Positions 22,340-31,740 of a stretch of 64,000 nt of DNA are shown one piece after another. The DNA comes from Clostridiales bacterium (GTDB taxonomy: Bacteria; Bacillota; Clostridia; Oscillospirales; Oscillospiraceae). Location of the stretch: contig DXYV01000001.1 in NCBI GenBank assembly GCA_019415645.1, positions 100,444-164,443 of the forward strand, given 5' to 3'. The translations under genes were made by a program, and so were the position numbers. Numbering within the stretch: the first letter of the stretch is position 1; the number at the start of each line of letters is the position of its first letter. Under the pieces are notes generated by a model. That model saw only the letters and a program-made list of their open reading frames with translations, ran no database searches and was not told the DNA's origin.

Positions 22340-25222
22340 TCAGGGAGTAATGGTCAGGCTGACGGTGAATACGTTGAAGACGGTGCCGCCGCCCACAGTG
22401 TTCTCCACGCGGACGAAGTAGGTCGTGCCGGTGGCGAGCTCAGCAGTGGTAATGGGATTGGCATCGGCATTGGCGTCCGCCATAGACGCATGCACGCTAA
22501 CGACAGCGGAAGCAGACTTGTCAGTGGCAAGAGTGCCCAGCTCGGTGCCGTTCAAAGAAGTCTTGGCATTGATCACGAAGGAAGTCGCAGTGGGCTTCTC
22601 AACGGAGATCAGCTGACCGTCGGCCGCGCTCGGACCAGTCACGGTAAAGCCGTTCAGCCAGGCAGCATTGGCGCCGGTAACGTAGATGGACTTGGCCACA
22701 TAGGTGTTGCCGGCGGTCGCGCCGTACACCACAGTGATGGGATCGCCCACCTGCAGGGTCACGCCGGACTCGGTGGCGCCGGTGACATTGGTGATGTCGA
22801 TGTCAGCGTAAGCGATCTGCTTGCCGTCGGCCAGAACCACGACGTTGTCGTTGGACTTGACCGCCACATAGCCGGAAACCACAGTCGCGCCGGTGCCCAG
22901 GGTGTACTTGCCGCTCTCCACCATGTTCAGGTCGTCGGAGGTGAAGGCCGCCTCATCCAGGCTGTACAGGTACACGCCGGTGGAGCCCAGAATGGTCGCG
23001 GAAGCGATGGTAGTCTTCTCGCCGCCCTTGATGACGTTGTAGTAGTACACAGGAGCGCCGTTCACGTCAGTGGAGTAGCCCACGATGGTGGTGCTCAGCA
23101 GGTACACATAGTTGTCGCTCATGGTGACAGCGGGAGCCGCGTTGATGACGACCACGTCAGCATACTTGGTGGTGCTGGTGCCCACGGTGTGGTAGGCGAT
23201 GGTGGCGTCCACAGCGGAGTTGATGGTCGGGGCGTTGTTCTTGCCTACGAAACGGGTGACCTTGCCGCCGTTGTTGTAAATGAACACGGTCTCGTCGGTG
23301 GCGTACACAGCGCTGCTGTTGTAGCTGCCGGTGCTGCCGTACAGGATGGTGGCGTAGCCCTTGGAGAAGGAGCTGATCTTGTTGGTAGCCGCAGAGACGC
23401 CGCCGCCCGGAGTTCCATAGCCGGTATTAGCAGTCAGGCTCTCAGCCGCGCCGTAGTCGCCGGTCAGCTCGGTGAGGACGATCTCGTTGTTGGAGGTCAG
23501 GGTGTAGCCGTAGATCTGACCCACAGCGGCGAACTTGCTATCATTGGTGGGGTTGGAGCCATCAAAGGCCTTGGCGGAGGACTGAGCGGACACGGTGTAG
23601 GTACCCACGGTGCCATCGGACAGGATGGCCTGGACGGTGTTGTACTGCGCAAAGGCATTGTGGCCCACGGCGGTGATGTACGCAAAGTCAGCGATGGCGT
23701 TCTCCGCGGGCTTCACACCGATGACGTTGCCGTTGGTGTCCAGATAGAAGTTGTAGGTGCCCTTGCCCAGAGAGTAGCCGGACGCACCGGTGCTGGTGGC
23801 CAGGGTGTAGCCCAGGGCGTCAGAGGTGTGGGCATAGATGCCGTTGTAGCTGTACTTCACGCCGCCGGCGGTGACAGAGCCGTTGGCCTTGCCGATGTCG
23901 CTCTTGTAGTAAGCGGACACGGTGGCGGTGACGACCTCAGCCTTCTTCATCTCCAGCGGGGTCTTAAAGCCGTCCTTGTTGTCGGAGGAGGGAACCACCA
24001 GGATCAGGTCGCCCTTCTCAAAGTCCTCGGTCTCCACGTTGGTGACCGTCACCTTGCCGGTGTTGTCGGTCACGGTGAAGTTGACGGAGCGGTCGGCGGA
24101 AGCGGTGGCGGCGTTGACCTTGGTGACCTCGGCCAGATACTCGATCACGACCACGACCTTGTCGGCATCGCCGTCGTTGTCCTCGTCCACGATGGTGGCA
24201 GTGTAGCCGTTGTAGAGCTCAAAGGGCTTGGTGTCGCTGCCGCGGAGGGTGTCGGGATCGACGTCGTCCAAGCGCTTGGTGCCGTTGACGTACACTTCTA
24301 CGCCCAGCCTGTCATACTTGGCCTTGTTGTCGGTGCCGCCCAGGGCGTTCAGTTCATAGTTCTTGTAGATCGCACCATAGGTCAGGCCAGCGCTGGTCTC
24401 AGTGCCCAGAATAGTGCCGGACAGATAAGTGTCGGTGATGGCCTTCTTGGCGCCGATGTAGTGCCAGTAGTGCACATCATAGCCATAGCCATTCTGCTCG
24501 GTAGCGGTCTCGACCTCAAAGACCTTCTCGGCCTTGGTGCCCAGCAGCTGCTGCTGACCGACGCCGGGAGCGTACGCAGAGTAAGTGCCGAACAGCTCGG
24601 AGTAGGTGACCATGTTGGCAGTCAGAGCGTTGAACGCCAGCTGAGCAGCCTCCTCACGGGTGGCGGCGGTGTTGCCCACGTTGCCCAGACGGCTGAACAG
24701 GCCCACGGTCACGCCGTCCTTGGCCACGTTCAGGGCCCAGTTGGTGCCCACGTACTCGTCCTTAACGCCGTAGCCCAGCACGCCCAGCAGCATCTTGGCG
24801 AACTGATAGCCGGTCACTTCCTGAGTGGGATAGAAGCTGCCCTTGCCGTCGCCGTCGATGATGCCCACGTTAGCGCAGTAGGCAATGTAGCCGGCGGACC
24901 AGCGGTTGGCAGCCACATCCTTGAAGGGAGCGGAAGTCACAGAGAGCTTCTCCGCGGCGTCCACGCCCAGGGCCAGGTAGGCCACGATCTTAGCCGCGGC
25001 CTCGCGGGTCAGGGTGCCGGTGGGCATGAACTCGTCGTTCTCGTTGCCTTCCAGCACGCCGAGCGCGGTCAGCAGATCGACTGCCTCGGCATAGTTCTCG
25101 CTGATCTCGTCCTTATCCTTGAGATCGGCGAAGGTGGTCGCAGCCCCGGCGCCGACGACCATCAAGCCGAGCAGCATGACGAGCGCCAGAGACAGAGACA
25201 GGACCTTCTTCAGGTTTCTCAT
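22340..25222 (-). CDS. SLH-domain surface protein 1
   Basis: 960 residues. Signal peptide 1-28 (MRNLKKVLSLSLALVMLLGL, cut near AGA-AT). Three SLH repeats occupy about 30-215 (TREAAAKIVAYLALG, FKDVAANRWSAGYIAYC with GIIDGDGKGSFYPTQ, and TREEAAQLAFNAL). They should bind pyruvylated secondary wall polymer. The remaining 740 residues are Thr/Val/Gly-rich beta structure with acidic DNDGDADKVVVV stretches and no enzyme motif I recognise. The N-terminal 290 residues are nearly identical to SLH protein 4. AAGGAGGTATTC precedes the ATG. Probably an S-layer or S-layer-associated protein. Confidence 0.9.
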   Translation of the reverse strand: MRNLKKVLSLSLALVMLLGLMVVGAGAATTFADLKDKDEISENYAEAVDLLTALGVLEGNENDEFMPTGTLTREAAAKIVAYLALGVDAAEKLSVTSAPFKDVAANRWSAGYIAYCANVGIIDGDGKGSFYPTQEVTGYQFAKMLLGVLGYGVKDEYVGTNWALNVAKDGVTVGLFSRLGNVGNTAATREEAAQLAFNALTANMVTYSELFGTYSAYAPGVGQQQLLGTKAEKVFEVETATEQNGYGYDVHYWHYIGAKKAITDTYLSGTILGTETSAGLTYGAIYKNYELNALGGTDNKAKYDRLGVEVYVNGTKRLDDVDPDTLRGSDTKPFELYNGYTATIVDEDNDGDADKVVVVIEYLAEVTKVNAATASADRSVNFTVTDNTGKVTVTNVETEDFEKGDLILVVPSSDNKDGFKTPLEMKKAEVVTATVSAYYKSDIGKANGSVTAGGVKYSYNGIYAHTSDALGYTLATSTGASGYSLGKGTYNFYLDTNGNVIGVKPAENAIADFAYITAVGHNAFAQYNTVQAILSDGTVGTYTVSAQSSAKAFDGSNPTNDSKFAAVGQIYGYTLTSNNEIVLTELTGDYGAAESLTANTGYGTPGGGVSAATNKISSFSKGYATILYGSTGSYNSSAVYATDETVFIYNNGGKVTRFVGKNNAPTINSAVDATIAYHTVGTSTTKYADVVVINAAPAVTMSDNYVYLLSTTIVGYSTDVNGAPVYYYNVIKGGEKTTIASATILGSTGVYLYSLDEAAFTSDDLNMVESGKYTLGTGATVVSGYVAVKSNDNVVVLADGKQIAYADIDITNVTGATESGVTLQVGDPITVVYGATAGNTYVAKSIYVTGANAAWLNGFTVTGPSAADGQLISVEKPTATSFVINAKTSLNGTELGTLATDKSASAVVSVHASMADANADANPITTAELATGTTYFVRVENTVGGGTVFNVFTVSLTITP

Positions 25223-25287
25223 GTCGAAGAATACCTCCTTCTAAATTTGACTGGAAGCGTCATACTTCGAGGAACTTCCTCCCTCTA

Positions 25288-25482
25288 GTACAACACCTCT
25301 GTCACCGGCCCAATTCGGTTCAAAAAACGCAAAAAGAGCTGTTAAAACGCGAAAATTTATGCTAAAATGTTTGCGTGGTAGACATTTGGTAGACACGGCG
25401 TTCGCGGCGCGAACGATATGCGGACGCAAACCGTTGGGGCCGTAAGGCTTGCGGGCGGTCCTTGGTAGACGTTTGGTAGACA
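25288..25482 (-). repeat. 195-bp element, copy B
   Basis: Exactly 195 bases from GTAC (25288) to the outer TGTCTACC repeat, oriented toward SLH gene 1. The two repeat pairs are 87 bases apart, as in the other copies. The central part is the most diverged of the four. Confidence 0.88.
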
Positions 25483-25714
25483 TCGGGGGTGAAAGCCGGA
25501 TCGGAGGCCCGGTTTGGACGGGATTCGACGGCGGCCCCTACCTTATATAATAAGGAGAACGCGGCGGCCCACACCCCCCGGTCCGCGGGCGCAGAGCCTG
25601 CGCCGCCAGCGGGTCGGACGCGGCATCCATTTTTTGCGCAATATGCACGAAAACGTGCAATATTTCGCCTTTGTTTCGTTATGTTACAGTTTTCTAACAA
25701 AGCGGGGCAGGTAC

Positions 25715-25743
25715 TTGAAATGCGAAAAACCGGGTGCTATAAT
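25715..25743 (+). promoter_or_regulatory. Sigma-A promoter for SLH gene 2
   Basis: TTGAAA (25715-25720), 17 bases, perfect TATAAT (25738-25743). This is the only consensus-like promoter seen upstream of an SLH gene; it replaces the 195-bp element of the other cassettes. Region 25483-25714 otherwise shows no gene. Confidence 0.8.
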
Positions 25744-25834
25744 CGGTTCACAGGCTAGGGGTGTTGTACTAGAGGGACGAAGCGCCACGAAGTATGACGC
25801 ATCCAGTCAAATTTAGAAGGAGGTATTCTTAGAA

Positions 25835-28669
25835 ATGAGAAACCTGAAGAAGGTCCTGTCTCTGTCTCTGGCTTTCGTCATGCTGCTTGGTTTGATGATG
25901 GTCGGCGCCGGAGCCGCGACCACCAATTTCTCTGATGCCGACGACATCAACTATACCGAAGCCGTCGACGTCATGAGCGCCATCGGTGTCTTTGAGGGCA
26001 CCAACAATGGCGACTTCCAGCCCAACGGCGATCTGACCCGTGAGCAGGCCGCCAAGATCATCACCTACATGCTGCTGGGCCAGGAGGCCGCTGACAAGCT
26101 CGGCACCCTGACCGCGCCCTACAAGGACGTGCCCGCCAACAAGTGGTCCGCCGGCTCCATCGCCTACTGCGCCAACATGGGCATTCTGGCTGGCGACGGC
26201 AACGGCTACTTCTACCCCACTCAGAACGTGACCGGCTATCAGTTCGCCAAGATGCTGCTGGTGGCTCTGGGCTACGACGCTGAGCGCGAGGGTCTGGTGG
26301 GTTCCGACTGGACCATCAACGTCTCCAAGCTGTCCCTGACCAACGCTCTGGACACCGGCCTGGACAACGGCTCTGACATCAACCTGGCCAACGACCTGAC
26401 CCGTGAGGAGGCCGCCCAGATGGCCTTCAACACCCTGAAGGCTCCCATGGTTGAGTACGCCAGCTCCGGCTCCTCCATCGTTGTGGGCGACACCCCCATC
26501 TACATCGGCGGCTCCAACGCCTCCGTGGTGACCACCAACAACACCTACGGTGCGAACATCTCCAACGAGAAGGCTGACGGCGCTACCAACTACACCCTGC
26601 AGTTCGGCGAGCGCTACTTCCAGAACCTGACCCTGGAGGGTTCCGTGGACGAGTTCGGCCGCCCCGCTCACACCTGGGCCAACGGCAAGACCGACATCGG
26701 CACTTACTCCAGCTCCGCGGACTTCACCTACACGGCTGACTGCACCAGCGGCGCTTCCAAGACCGCTCTGGAGCGTGAGCTGCGCAACTACGACTTCTCC
26801 AAGCTGGCTCAGGCTGACGTGTTCACCAACGGCAAGGCTGAGGGTGCTTCCACCACCGCTGGCAGCGCTACCATTAAGAGCGCCAGCAACCTGGCCGCTG
26901 TGACCGGCAACGGCATCCTGGTCGAGGTCTATGCCAACAACAACCGCGAGGTCACCGCTGTTGTGATCGTTGAGACTGAGCTGATGCAGATCAGCCGCAT
27001 CAACACCAGCAACAAGACCGTCTCCCTGAAGAAGGTCGTGGGCTCCTACAACGTGGCCAACGTGGACGAGGACAACGCTTCTTATGCCACTCTGTCCGGC
27101 ATGAAGGCTGACGACTACGTGCTGGTCGTGCCCGTATATGACGCTGTGGCCGACAACTACAAGGTCGCTTCCGTTTCTGAGCCCACCATGACCACCGGCA
27201 AGATCACCGCGGTCACCACCTCCGGCGGCGTGAACAAGACCGTCACCATGAACGGTGAGGCTTACTCCATCGCCAAGATCGCCGGCACCGACCTGACCGG
27301 CGCTACCCCCAACACCACCAACGACTACACCCTGTGGCTGGACAGCTACGGCTACGCCATCTACACCGACGCCGTGGCCACTTCCTCCCGCAACATCGCC
27401 TTCGTCGTGGATACTTACCAGACCCTGACCGGCGGTAAGATTGTGAACATGGCCAGCGTGGTCTGGTCCGATGGCACTACTGCGGCGATTCAGGTTGCTG
27501 GCACGACTCCCACTGCCGGCAAGGCCTATACCTACACCCGTACCGGCAACGAGTACACCCTGACTGAGGCCACTGCAGCCAGCGTAGCTTCTGGCGCTCA
27601 GGAAGCTACGGTGAACAAAACTGTGGCGCTGAAGACGGATGGTGTCATTAAGGCTGCCGACCGCCGCCTGAGCAACGCCACCCAGACCAGTTCTTCTGAT
27701 TACTTCAACAACTACTACGCCAACGACGTGGTCTTCATCTACTACAACACGACCGCTAAGACTGTCACTGTGAAGGAAGGCATCCAGGATGTGTACGCGA
27801 TTCCCGCTGGCAGTTATGCCATCGTGGAGACCAACTCCGCCAAGGACAGCACTCCTGTTGTCAGCGCAGTAGTCATTATGGGCGCCGCCTCCTATGTGGA
27901 CAGCAACACCCTGATCTACGTCTCCAATAACACCGTGACCGGCCGCGTGACCCTGGACAACAAGACCACCGGCACCCAGGACATCGTACCTCAGTACGAG
28001 GCCTATGTGGACGGCGTGAAGCAGACCATCACCACCAGCAGCACTGTGGACGCCAACAGCTTCTACAGCTACTCCGTCTCTGAGGAGAATGGCTCCTGGA
28101 TCCTGGTCAAGTACACGGCCACCACTGGCACCGCTGTTCAGGCCAACCAGGCTGCCACCCAGCCCTTCAACAACCGCATCATCACGGTGAAGGGCGTGGA
28201 GATGGACATCTCCGGCGCGGTGGTCGTGGACCTGCGTGCTGGCTCCGAGAAGGATGCCAAGCCCGTGAATGAGGACGCCGCCGGCATCTGCAGCGCCATC
28301 AACACCTACAAGAACGTGAACGTGTCTGTGATCTATGACTCCACCACCGGCAAGGCCTCTCACGTCTACCTGGTGTCCACCGGCGCTGGTTACACGATTA
28401 CTAACAACGGCAGCACCTCCCTCGTTAACAACCTGAAGATCACCAGCGCCCCCACTGTGGCCGCTGCTGGCGCTCAGGTAACGGTTACTGTGACCGCTGA
28501 GACCACTGCTCCGACCGCTAAGACCATGCAGCTGAAGAACGGCAGCACTGTTTTGGCTGAGTTTGCTGTTACTAATACTGCGAGCACTGGCGATGCTAGC
28601 GTGACCTATTCCGTCAGCTTTACCATGCCTGCCAGCGATGTCACTCTGACTCTGGCTGAGAAGGCCTAA
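25835..28669 (+). CDS. SLH-domain surface protein 2
   Basis: 944 residues with GAAGGAGGTATTC before the ATG. Signal peptide 1-28, then three SLH repeats at about 32-210 (TREQAAKIITYMLLG, YKDVPANKWSAGSIAYC with GILAGDGNGYFYPTQ, TREEAAQMAFNTL). The SLH block is of the same subtype as protein 3 (EAVDVMSAIGVF). The rest is Asn/Thr/Val-rich beta structure without a recognised catalytic motif; the last 90 residues have an Ig-like strand pattern, and their codons are less GC-biased than the body. Probable surface-layer protein, convergent with variable protein 2. Confidence 0.9.
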   Translation: MRNLKKVLSLSLAFVMLLGLMMVGAGAATTNFSDADDINYTEAVDVMSAIGVFEGTNNGDFQPNGDLTREQAAKIITYMLLGQEAADKLGTLTAPYKDVPANKWSAGSIAYCANMGILAGDGNGYFYPTQNVTGYQFAKMLLVALGYDAEREGLVGSDWTINVSKLSLTNALDTGLDNGSDINLANDLTREEAAQMAFNTLKAPMVEYASSGSSIVVGDTPIYIGGSNASVVTTNNTYGANISNEKADGATNYTLQFGERYFQNLTLEGSVDEFGRPAHTWANGKTDIGTYSSSADFTYTADCTSGASKTALERELRNYDFSKLAQADVFTNGKAEGASTTAGSATIKSASNLAAVTGNGILVEVYANNNREVTAVVIVETELMQISRINTSNKTVSLKKVVGSYNVANVDEDNASYATLSGMKADDYVLVVPVYDAVADNYKVASVSEPTMTTGKITAVTTSGGVNKTVTMNGEAYSIAKIAGTDLTGATPNTTNDYTLWLDSYGYAIYTDAVATSSRNIAFVVDTYQTLTGGKIVNMASVVWSDGTTAAIQVAGTTPTAGKAYTYTRTGNEYTLTEATAASVASGAQEATVNKTVALKTDGVIKAADRRLSNATQTSSSDYFNNYYANDVVFIYYNTTAKTVTVKEGIQDVYAIPAGSYAIVETNSAKDSTPVVSAVVIMGAASYVDSNTLIYVSNNTVTGRVTLDNKTTGTQDIVPQYEAYVDGVKQTITTSSTVDANSFYSYSVSEENGSWILVKYTATTGTAVQANQAATQPFNNRIITVKGVEMDISGAVVVDLRAGSEKDAKPVNEDAAGICSAINTYKNVNVSVIYDSTTGKASHVYLVSTGAGYTITNNGSTSLVNNLKITSAPTVAAAGAQVTVTVTAETTAPTAKTMQLKNGSTVLAEFAVTNTASTGDASVTYSVSFTMPASDVTLTLAEKA

Positions 28670-28700
28670 TTCGTTCCCTGGATAACTTCCATTGGAATAA

Positions 28701-28735
28701 GAAAAAGCCCGCCCCTTTGGGGCGGGCTTTTTTAC
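28701..28735. terminator. Bidirectional terminator inside cassette 2
   Basis: AAAAAGCCCGCCCC pairs with GGGGCGGGCTTTTTT. Confidence 0.92.
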
Positions 28736-28736
28736 T

Positions 28737-29321
28737 TTACTTCAACCCGAACAACTGAATCCGGCTGCCCGGACTAAAATAGTAGCTCTCATGAGAGAGC
28801 GCTAGATTGAGTGTCTGCAGATCCTGATACCGCAGATTGGAGCACTGTCCGTAAGAGATGCCGCCCTCCAGACCCAGTGCGTACACAAACCGGGCGGCGT
28901 CCCAGGCCGGTGTGAACTGAATCACGGTGTAATAATCGCTCCCGGATACGGCCACATTGGCGAGTCCGCCGGTGTAAGAGGTGGTCCCGCCCATTTGAAC
29001 GTAGCTGGCTCCGCTGCTTTGATTATTGAAGCGGAGCAGCGCGTAGCCGGAACCGGCCAGCTTCAGCACCAGGAACAGCCGAAACCACTGGCCCCATTGA
29101 ATGGTACTCACGTCAAGGTCGATCTGATCTCCCGAGCCGGGGTCCTCCACGTCCAAAAGAGAGACCAATTTGGAGTCGGCGGCCAGCGTGTCGCACCGGG
29201 TGTTCAGCGCCCCCAGCGCGGCGTCGAGCTTCTGACTGTTCTGGTTGAATTCCTCCCGTAAAAAGCTGTCTCCCGGCTCCCAGAGGTTGAGTTGATAGTT
29301 TGCAGTGTGATTGGTTGCCAT
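28737..29321 (-). CDS. Cassette variable protein 2 (MATNH family)
   Basis: 194 residues. The constant N-terminus MATNHTANYQLNLWEPGD-SFLREEFNQNSQKLDAALG is followed by a short helical stretch (NTRCDTLAADSK) and a unique beta-rich C-terminal domain ending FSPGSRIQLFGLK. The final strand (x-GSRIxLxG) recurs in proteins 1 and 3 (GARFYLYG, GSQISIWG), so the variable parts may share a fold despite low identity. No signal peptide. Preceded by the 105-bp leader with its ribosome-site hairpin. Confidence 0.75.
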   Translation of the reverse strand: MATNHTANYQLNLWEPGDSFLREEFNQNSQKLDAALGALNTRCDTLAADSKLVSLLDVEDPGSGDQIDLDVSTIQWGQWFRLFLVLKLAGSGYALLRFNNQSSGASYVQMGGTTSYTGGLANVAVSGSDYYTVIQFTPAWDAARFVYALGLEGGISYGQCSNLRYQDLQTLNLALSHESYYFSPGSRIQLFGLK

Positions 29322-29426
29322 GTTTTCCTTCCCCCTTCACCAGGGGGAAGGAAGGAGCCAAAGTTTGCACGTTCCGGTACAACCGGCGCAAGACCACCCT
29401 CCCCGCCGTTGCATTCCACATGCAAC
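29322..29426 (-). repeat. 105-bp cassette leader, copy 2
   Basis: Same length and nearly same sequence as 21551-21655, in minus orientation. Confidence 0.88.
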
Positions 29427-29444
29427 TCCGCTCGGTTTCCGGAC

Positions 29445-29473
29445 TTGCGGCTTTGTTCCGTACGCATTATAAT
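29445..29473 (+). promoter_or_regulatory. Duplicate promoter upstream of ymdB (distal copy)
   Basis: TTGCGG (29445-29450), 17 bases, TATAAT (29468-29473). The block from CTTGCGG through TATAATA is repeated 253 bases downstream with only three changes. Confidence 0.65.
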
Positions 29474-29483
29474 AATGTCTGCT

Positions 29484-29699
29484 GAATAAACCGCTTTGCG
29501 TTTTATTCACGCGGCACAGCCGCGCAATTCTTCCCATAAGCGGCGAAATCGGCGTTTATGGGAAGAATTCAGCCATTGTTACAATGCATCTGCTGCGGCG
29601 GCATGGATATGCCGCTGCAGCAAGCGCAAGGGTTTGGAAGAAAAACCCTTGCGCTTGAACAAAGCCATTTGGCCCGGAAAGCCTTGGCTTTCAAGGCTT
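29484..29699 (+). other. Array of six consecutive hairpins, candidate structured RNA
   Basis: Between the two identical promoters lie stems at about 29484-29508, 29510-29524, 29526-29569, 29591-29622, 29621-29658 and 29679-29699. Two are long and almost perfect: AATTCTTCCCATAA with its complement, and CAAGCGCAAGGGTTT with AACCCTTGCGCTTG. No coding frame is supported. It may be a non-coding RNA or clustered REP-like palindromes. Confidence 0.55.
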
Positions 29700-29726
29700 G
29701 CGGCTTTGTTCACTACGCATTATAAT
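29698..29726 (+). promoter_or_regulatory. Promoter of ymdB-yhaO (proximal copy)
   Basis: TTGCGG (29698-29703), 17 bases, perfect TATAAT (29721-29726). Confidence 0.75.
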
Positions 29727-29771
29727 AGACCTGCGGACAGGCGGCAGCCTGTCCCGGAAGGAGCGAAAACC

Positions 29772-30551
29772 ATGATTCTGCATGTACTAGCCGTGGGCGA
29801 TGTGGTGGGCGACATGGGCGTGGATTACCTGCGCCGTCACTTGCGCACCCTGAAAAAGCTCCATGGCGTGGATTTTACGGTGGTCAACGGCGAAAATGCC
29901 GCCGGGGTGGGCTTGCTGCCCCGCCAGGCAGAGGATTTGTTCGCCGCGGGAGCCGATGTCATTACGCTGGGCAATCACACCTGGGACAAGCGGCAGATCG
30001 TGCCTATGGTGGAGGAAAACCGTTATCTGCTCCGCCCGGCCAATTATACCAGCCAGGTGCCGGGCCGGGGGTTCGGCGTGTTTGACGGCCCCAGGGGACT
30101 GCGAATCGGCGTGCTCAATCTGATTGGCCGCTGCGAGATGGACAGCAATTTTGAAAATCCCTTTACCACCGCCGACCGCATCCTGAAGGAGGCGGACTGT
30201 GACGTGGTGCTGGTGGATTTTCACGCGGAGGCCACCAGCGAAAAGGGAGCGATGGCCTTCTATCTGGACGGCCGGGCCCAGGCGCTGTGGGGGACCCATA
30301 CCCATGTGCCCACGGCGGATGCGCAGGTGCTGGAGCGTGGTCTGGGCTTCGTGACCGACCTGGGCATGACCGGTCCGGCGGTCTCGGTCCTGGGAATCAA
30401 GCCGGAGCAGGCCATGAACCGCTTCCTGGGCGGCCTGCCCATGCGCTATGAGGCGGCAGAGGGTCCCTGCAAGCTGGAGAGCTGCCTGTTCGAGATCGAC
30501 ACCGCCACCCGCCGCTGTGTGTCGGTCCGGCGCATCGACATTCGGGACTGA
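29772..30551 (+). CDS. ymdB: YmdB-family metallophosphoesterase
   Basis: 259 residues; the ATG at 29772 follows GGAAGGAG. The TIGR00282/YmdB motifs are complete: AVGDVVGDMG at the start, VNGENAAGVG (about 39), LGNHTWDKR (about 68), DFHAEATSEK (about 150) and THTHVPTADA (about 176). The Bacillus subtilis protein is a 2',3'-cyclic nucleotide phosphodiesterase that affects biofilm and motility decisions. Here it is followed 13 bases later by the yhaO-like gene. Confidence 0.93.
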   Translation: MILHVLAVGDVVGDMGVDYLRRHLRTLKKLHGVDFTVVNGENAAGVGLLPRQAEDLFAAGADVITLGNHTWDKRQIVPMVEENRYLLRPANYTSQVPGRGFGVFDGPRGLRIGVLNLIGRCEMDSNFENPFTTADRILKEADCDVVLVDFHAEATSEKGAMAFYLDGRAQALWGTHTHVPTADAQVLERGLGFVTDLGMTGPAVSVLGIKPEQAMNRFLGGLPMRYEAAEGPCKLESCLFEIDTATRRCVSVRRIDIRD

Positions 30552-30564
30552 GGGGGAAGAGAGT

Positions 30565-31656
30565 ATGCTGAAGCTTCTCCATGCCGCGGACTTTCATTTG
30601 GATTCTCCTTTTCAGGGGCTGACGGCACAGCAGGCGGTCCAGCGGCGGAGCGAACAGCGGGAGCTGCTGGATCGCCTGGCCGAGTTGGCACAGTCCGAGA
30701 ACGTGGACCTGGTCCTGCTGGCCGGCGATTTGTTCGACAGCCAGCAGATCTACCGGGAAACTGCGCAGGTGCTGGCCGATGCGCTGGGGCGTATGCCGTG
30801 CCCGGTGTTTTTGGCACCGGGCAACCACGACTGCTATGGGGCGCAGTCGCCCTATCGCACCATTCCCTGGCCGGAAAACGTGCATCTGTTTTCCAAGCCA
30901 ACTGTGGAGGCGGTGGAGCTGCCGGAGCTGAACTGCGTGGTCCACGGGGCGGCCTTTACGGCCCCCTATCGGGAGGAAGAACCGCTGGCGGACTTCCGGG
31001 CCCCGGAGGATGGACGGATTCATCTGATGGTGCTTCACGGCGACGTGGGCACGCACAGCCGCTACGGGCCCATCTCCGAGACGCAGATCGCGTCCAGCGG
31101 CCTGGACTATCTGGCGCTGGGCCATGTCCACGCCTGCTCCGGTGTCCGCCAAGCCGGGAACACGGCCTGGGCCTACCCCGGCTGCCCCGAGGGACGGGGA
31201 TTCGATGAGTTGGGCGACAAGGGCGTGCTGGTGGGCACGGTGGAGAAGGGGCGGGCAGATCTGCGTTTTGTGCCGCTCTGCAAGCGCCGGTATGAGATTT
31301 TGGACGTGGATATTACTGACCAAGATACGGCGCAGGCGGTCCGGGCCGCGCTGGCGGGACACGCAGCGGACATCTGCCGCGTGCGGCTGATGGGCACGCC
31401 GGAAGAGCGCACTCTCGATCTGGACAAGCTGACCCGTTCGCTGGACGGTCTGTGCTGGCAGCTGTCGCTGCGGGACCATACCTCGCTACGGCGGGATCTT
31501 TGGGCCCGTGCGGAGGAGGATAATCTGACCGGGCTGTTCCTGCGGGAGCTGCGCACTCGGCTGGAGTCCTGCGGACCGGAAGAACGGGAGCAGTTGCTTT
31601 TGGCGGCGAAGTTCGGTTTGGCAGCTCTGGAAAACGGCGAGGATATCCGGCCGTGA
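30565..31656 (+). CDS. yhaO: YhaO/SbcD-like DNA repair exonuclease
   Basis: 363 residues. Mre11/SbcD-type phosphoesterase motifs: HAADFHLDSPF (about 5-15), LAGDLFDS (about 52), APGNHDCYGA (about 85), LHGDVGTHS (about 153) and LGHVHACSG (about 182). In Firmicutes this gene is normally followed directly by the AAA-ATPase gene yhaN, with which it forms an SbcCD-like pair. Here a terminator follows, and the yhaN-like gene is at 54537, about 22.9 kb away. Confidence 0.9.
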   Translation: MLKLLHAADFHLDSPFQGLTAQQAVQRRSEQRELLDRLAELAQSENVDLVLLAGDLFDSQQIYRETAQVLADALGRMPCPVFLAPGNHDCYGAQSPYRTIPWPENVHLFSKPTVEAVELPELNCVVHGAAFTAPYREEEPLADFRAPEDGRIHLMVLHGDVGTHSRYGPISETQIASSGLDYLALGHVHACSGVRQAGNTAWAYPGCPEGRGFDELGDKGVLVGTVEKGRADLRFVPLCKRRYEILDVDITDQDTAQAVRAALAGHAADICRVRLMGTPEERTLDLDKLTRSLDGLCWQLSLRDHTSLRRDLWARAEEDNLTGLFLRELRTRLESCGPEEREQLLLAAKFGLAALENGEDIRP

Positions 31657-31677
31657 GATAGAATAACTCTTGGAATA

Positions 31678-31722
31678 GAAAGCAGGCCCCATGTGCTGGT
31701 GCACATGGGGCCTGCTTTTTGT
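31678..31722 (+). terminator. Terminator after yhaO
   Basis: AGCAGGCCCCATGTGC pairs with GCACATGGGGCCTGCT, followed by T5. Confidence 0.9.
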
Positions 31723-31740
31723 GCGGACAGTTCCGAGCGT

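Larger units (their letters stand above)
25223..25834. repeat. Inverted 5'-UTRs around the divergent SLH genes 1 and 2
   Basis: Both ends read GTGTTGTACTAGAGGGA outward, then GTATGACGC-TCCAGTCAAATTTAGAAGGAGGTATTCTT and the shared signal-peptide codons. The inverted copies run about 150 bases with roughly 90 percent identity by eye. The segment between them holds element B facing left and the sigma-A promoter facing right. Confidence 0.75.

Noticed and set aside
22490..25288. 932-codon open frame antisense to SLH gene 1, with similar ones opposite SLH genes 2 and 4
   Set aside because: They mirror the GC-rich codon pattern of the real genes. The low-complexity His/Gly/Val translations lack ribosome sites, and the opposite strand has signal peptide and SLH domains.
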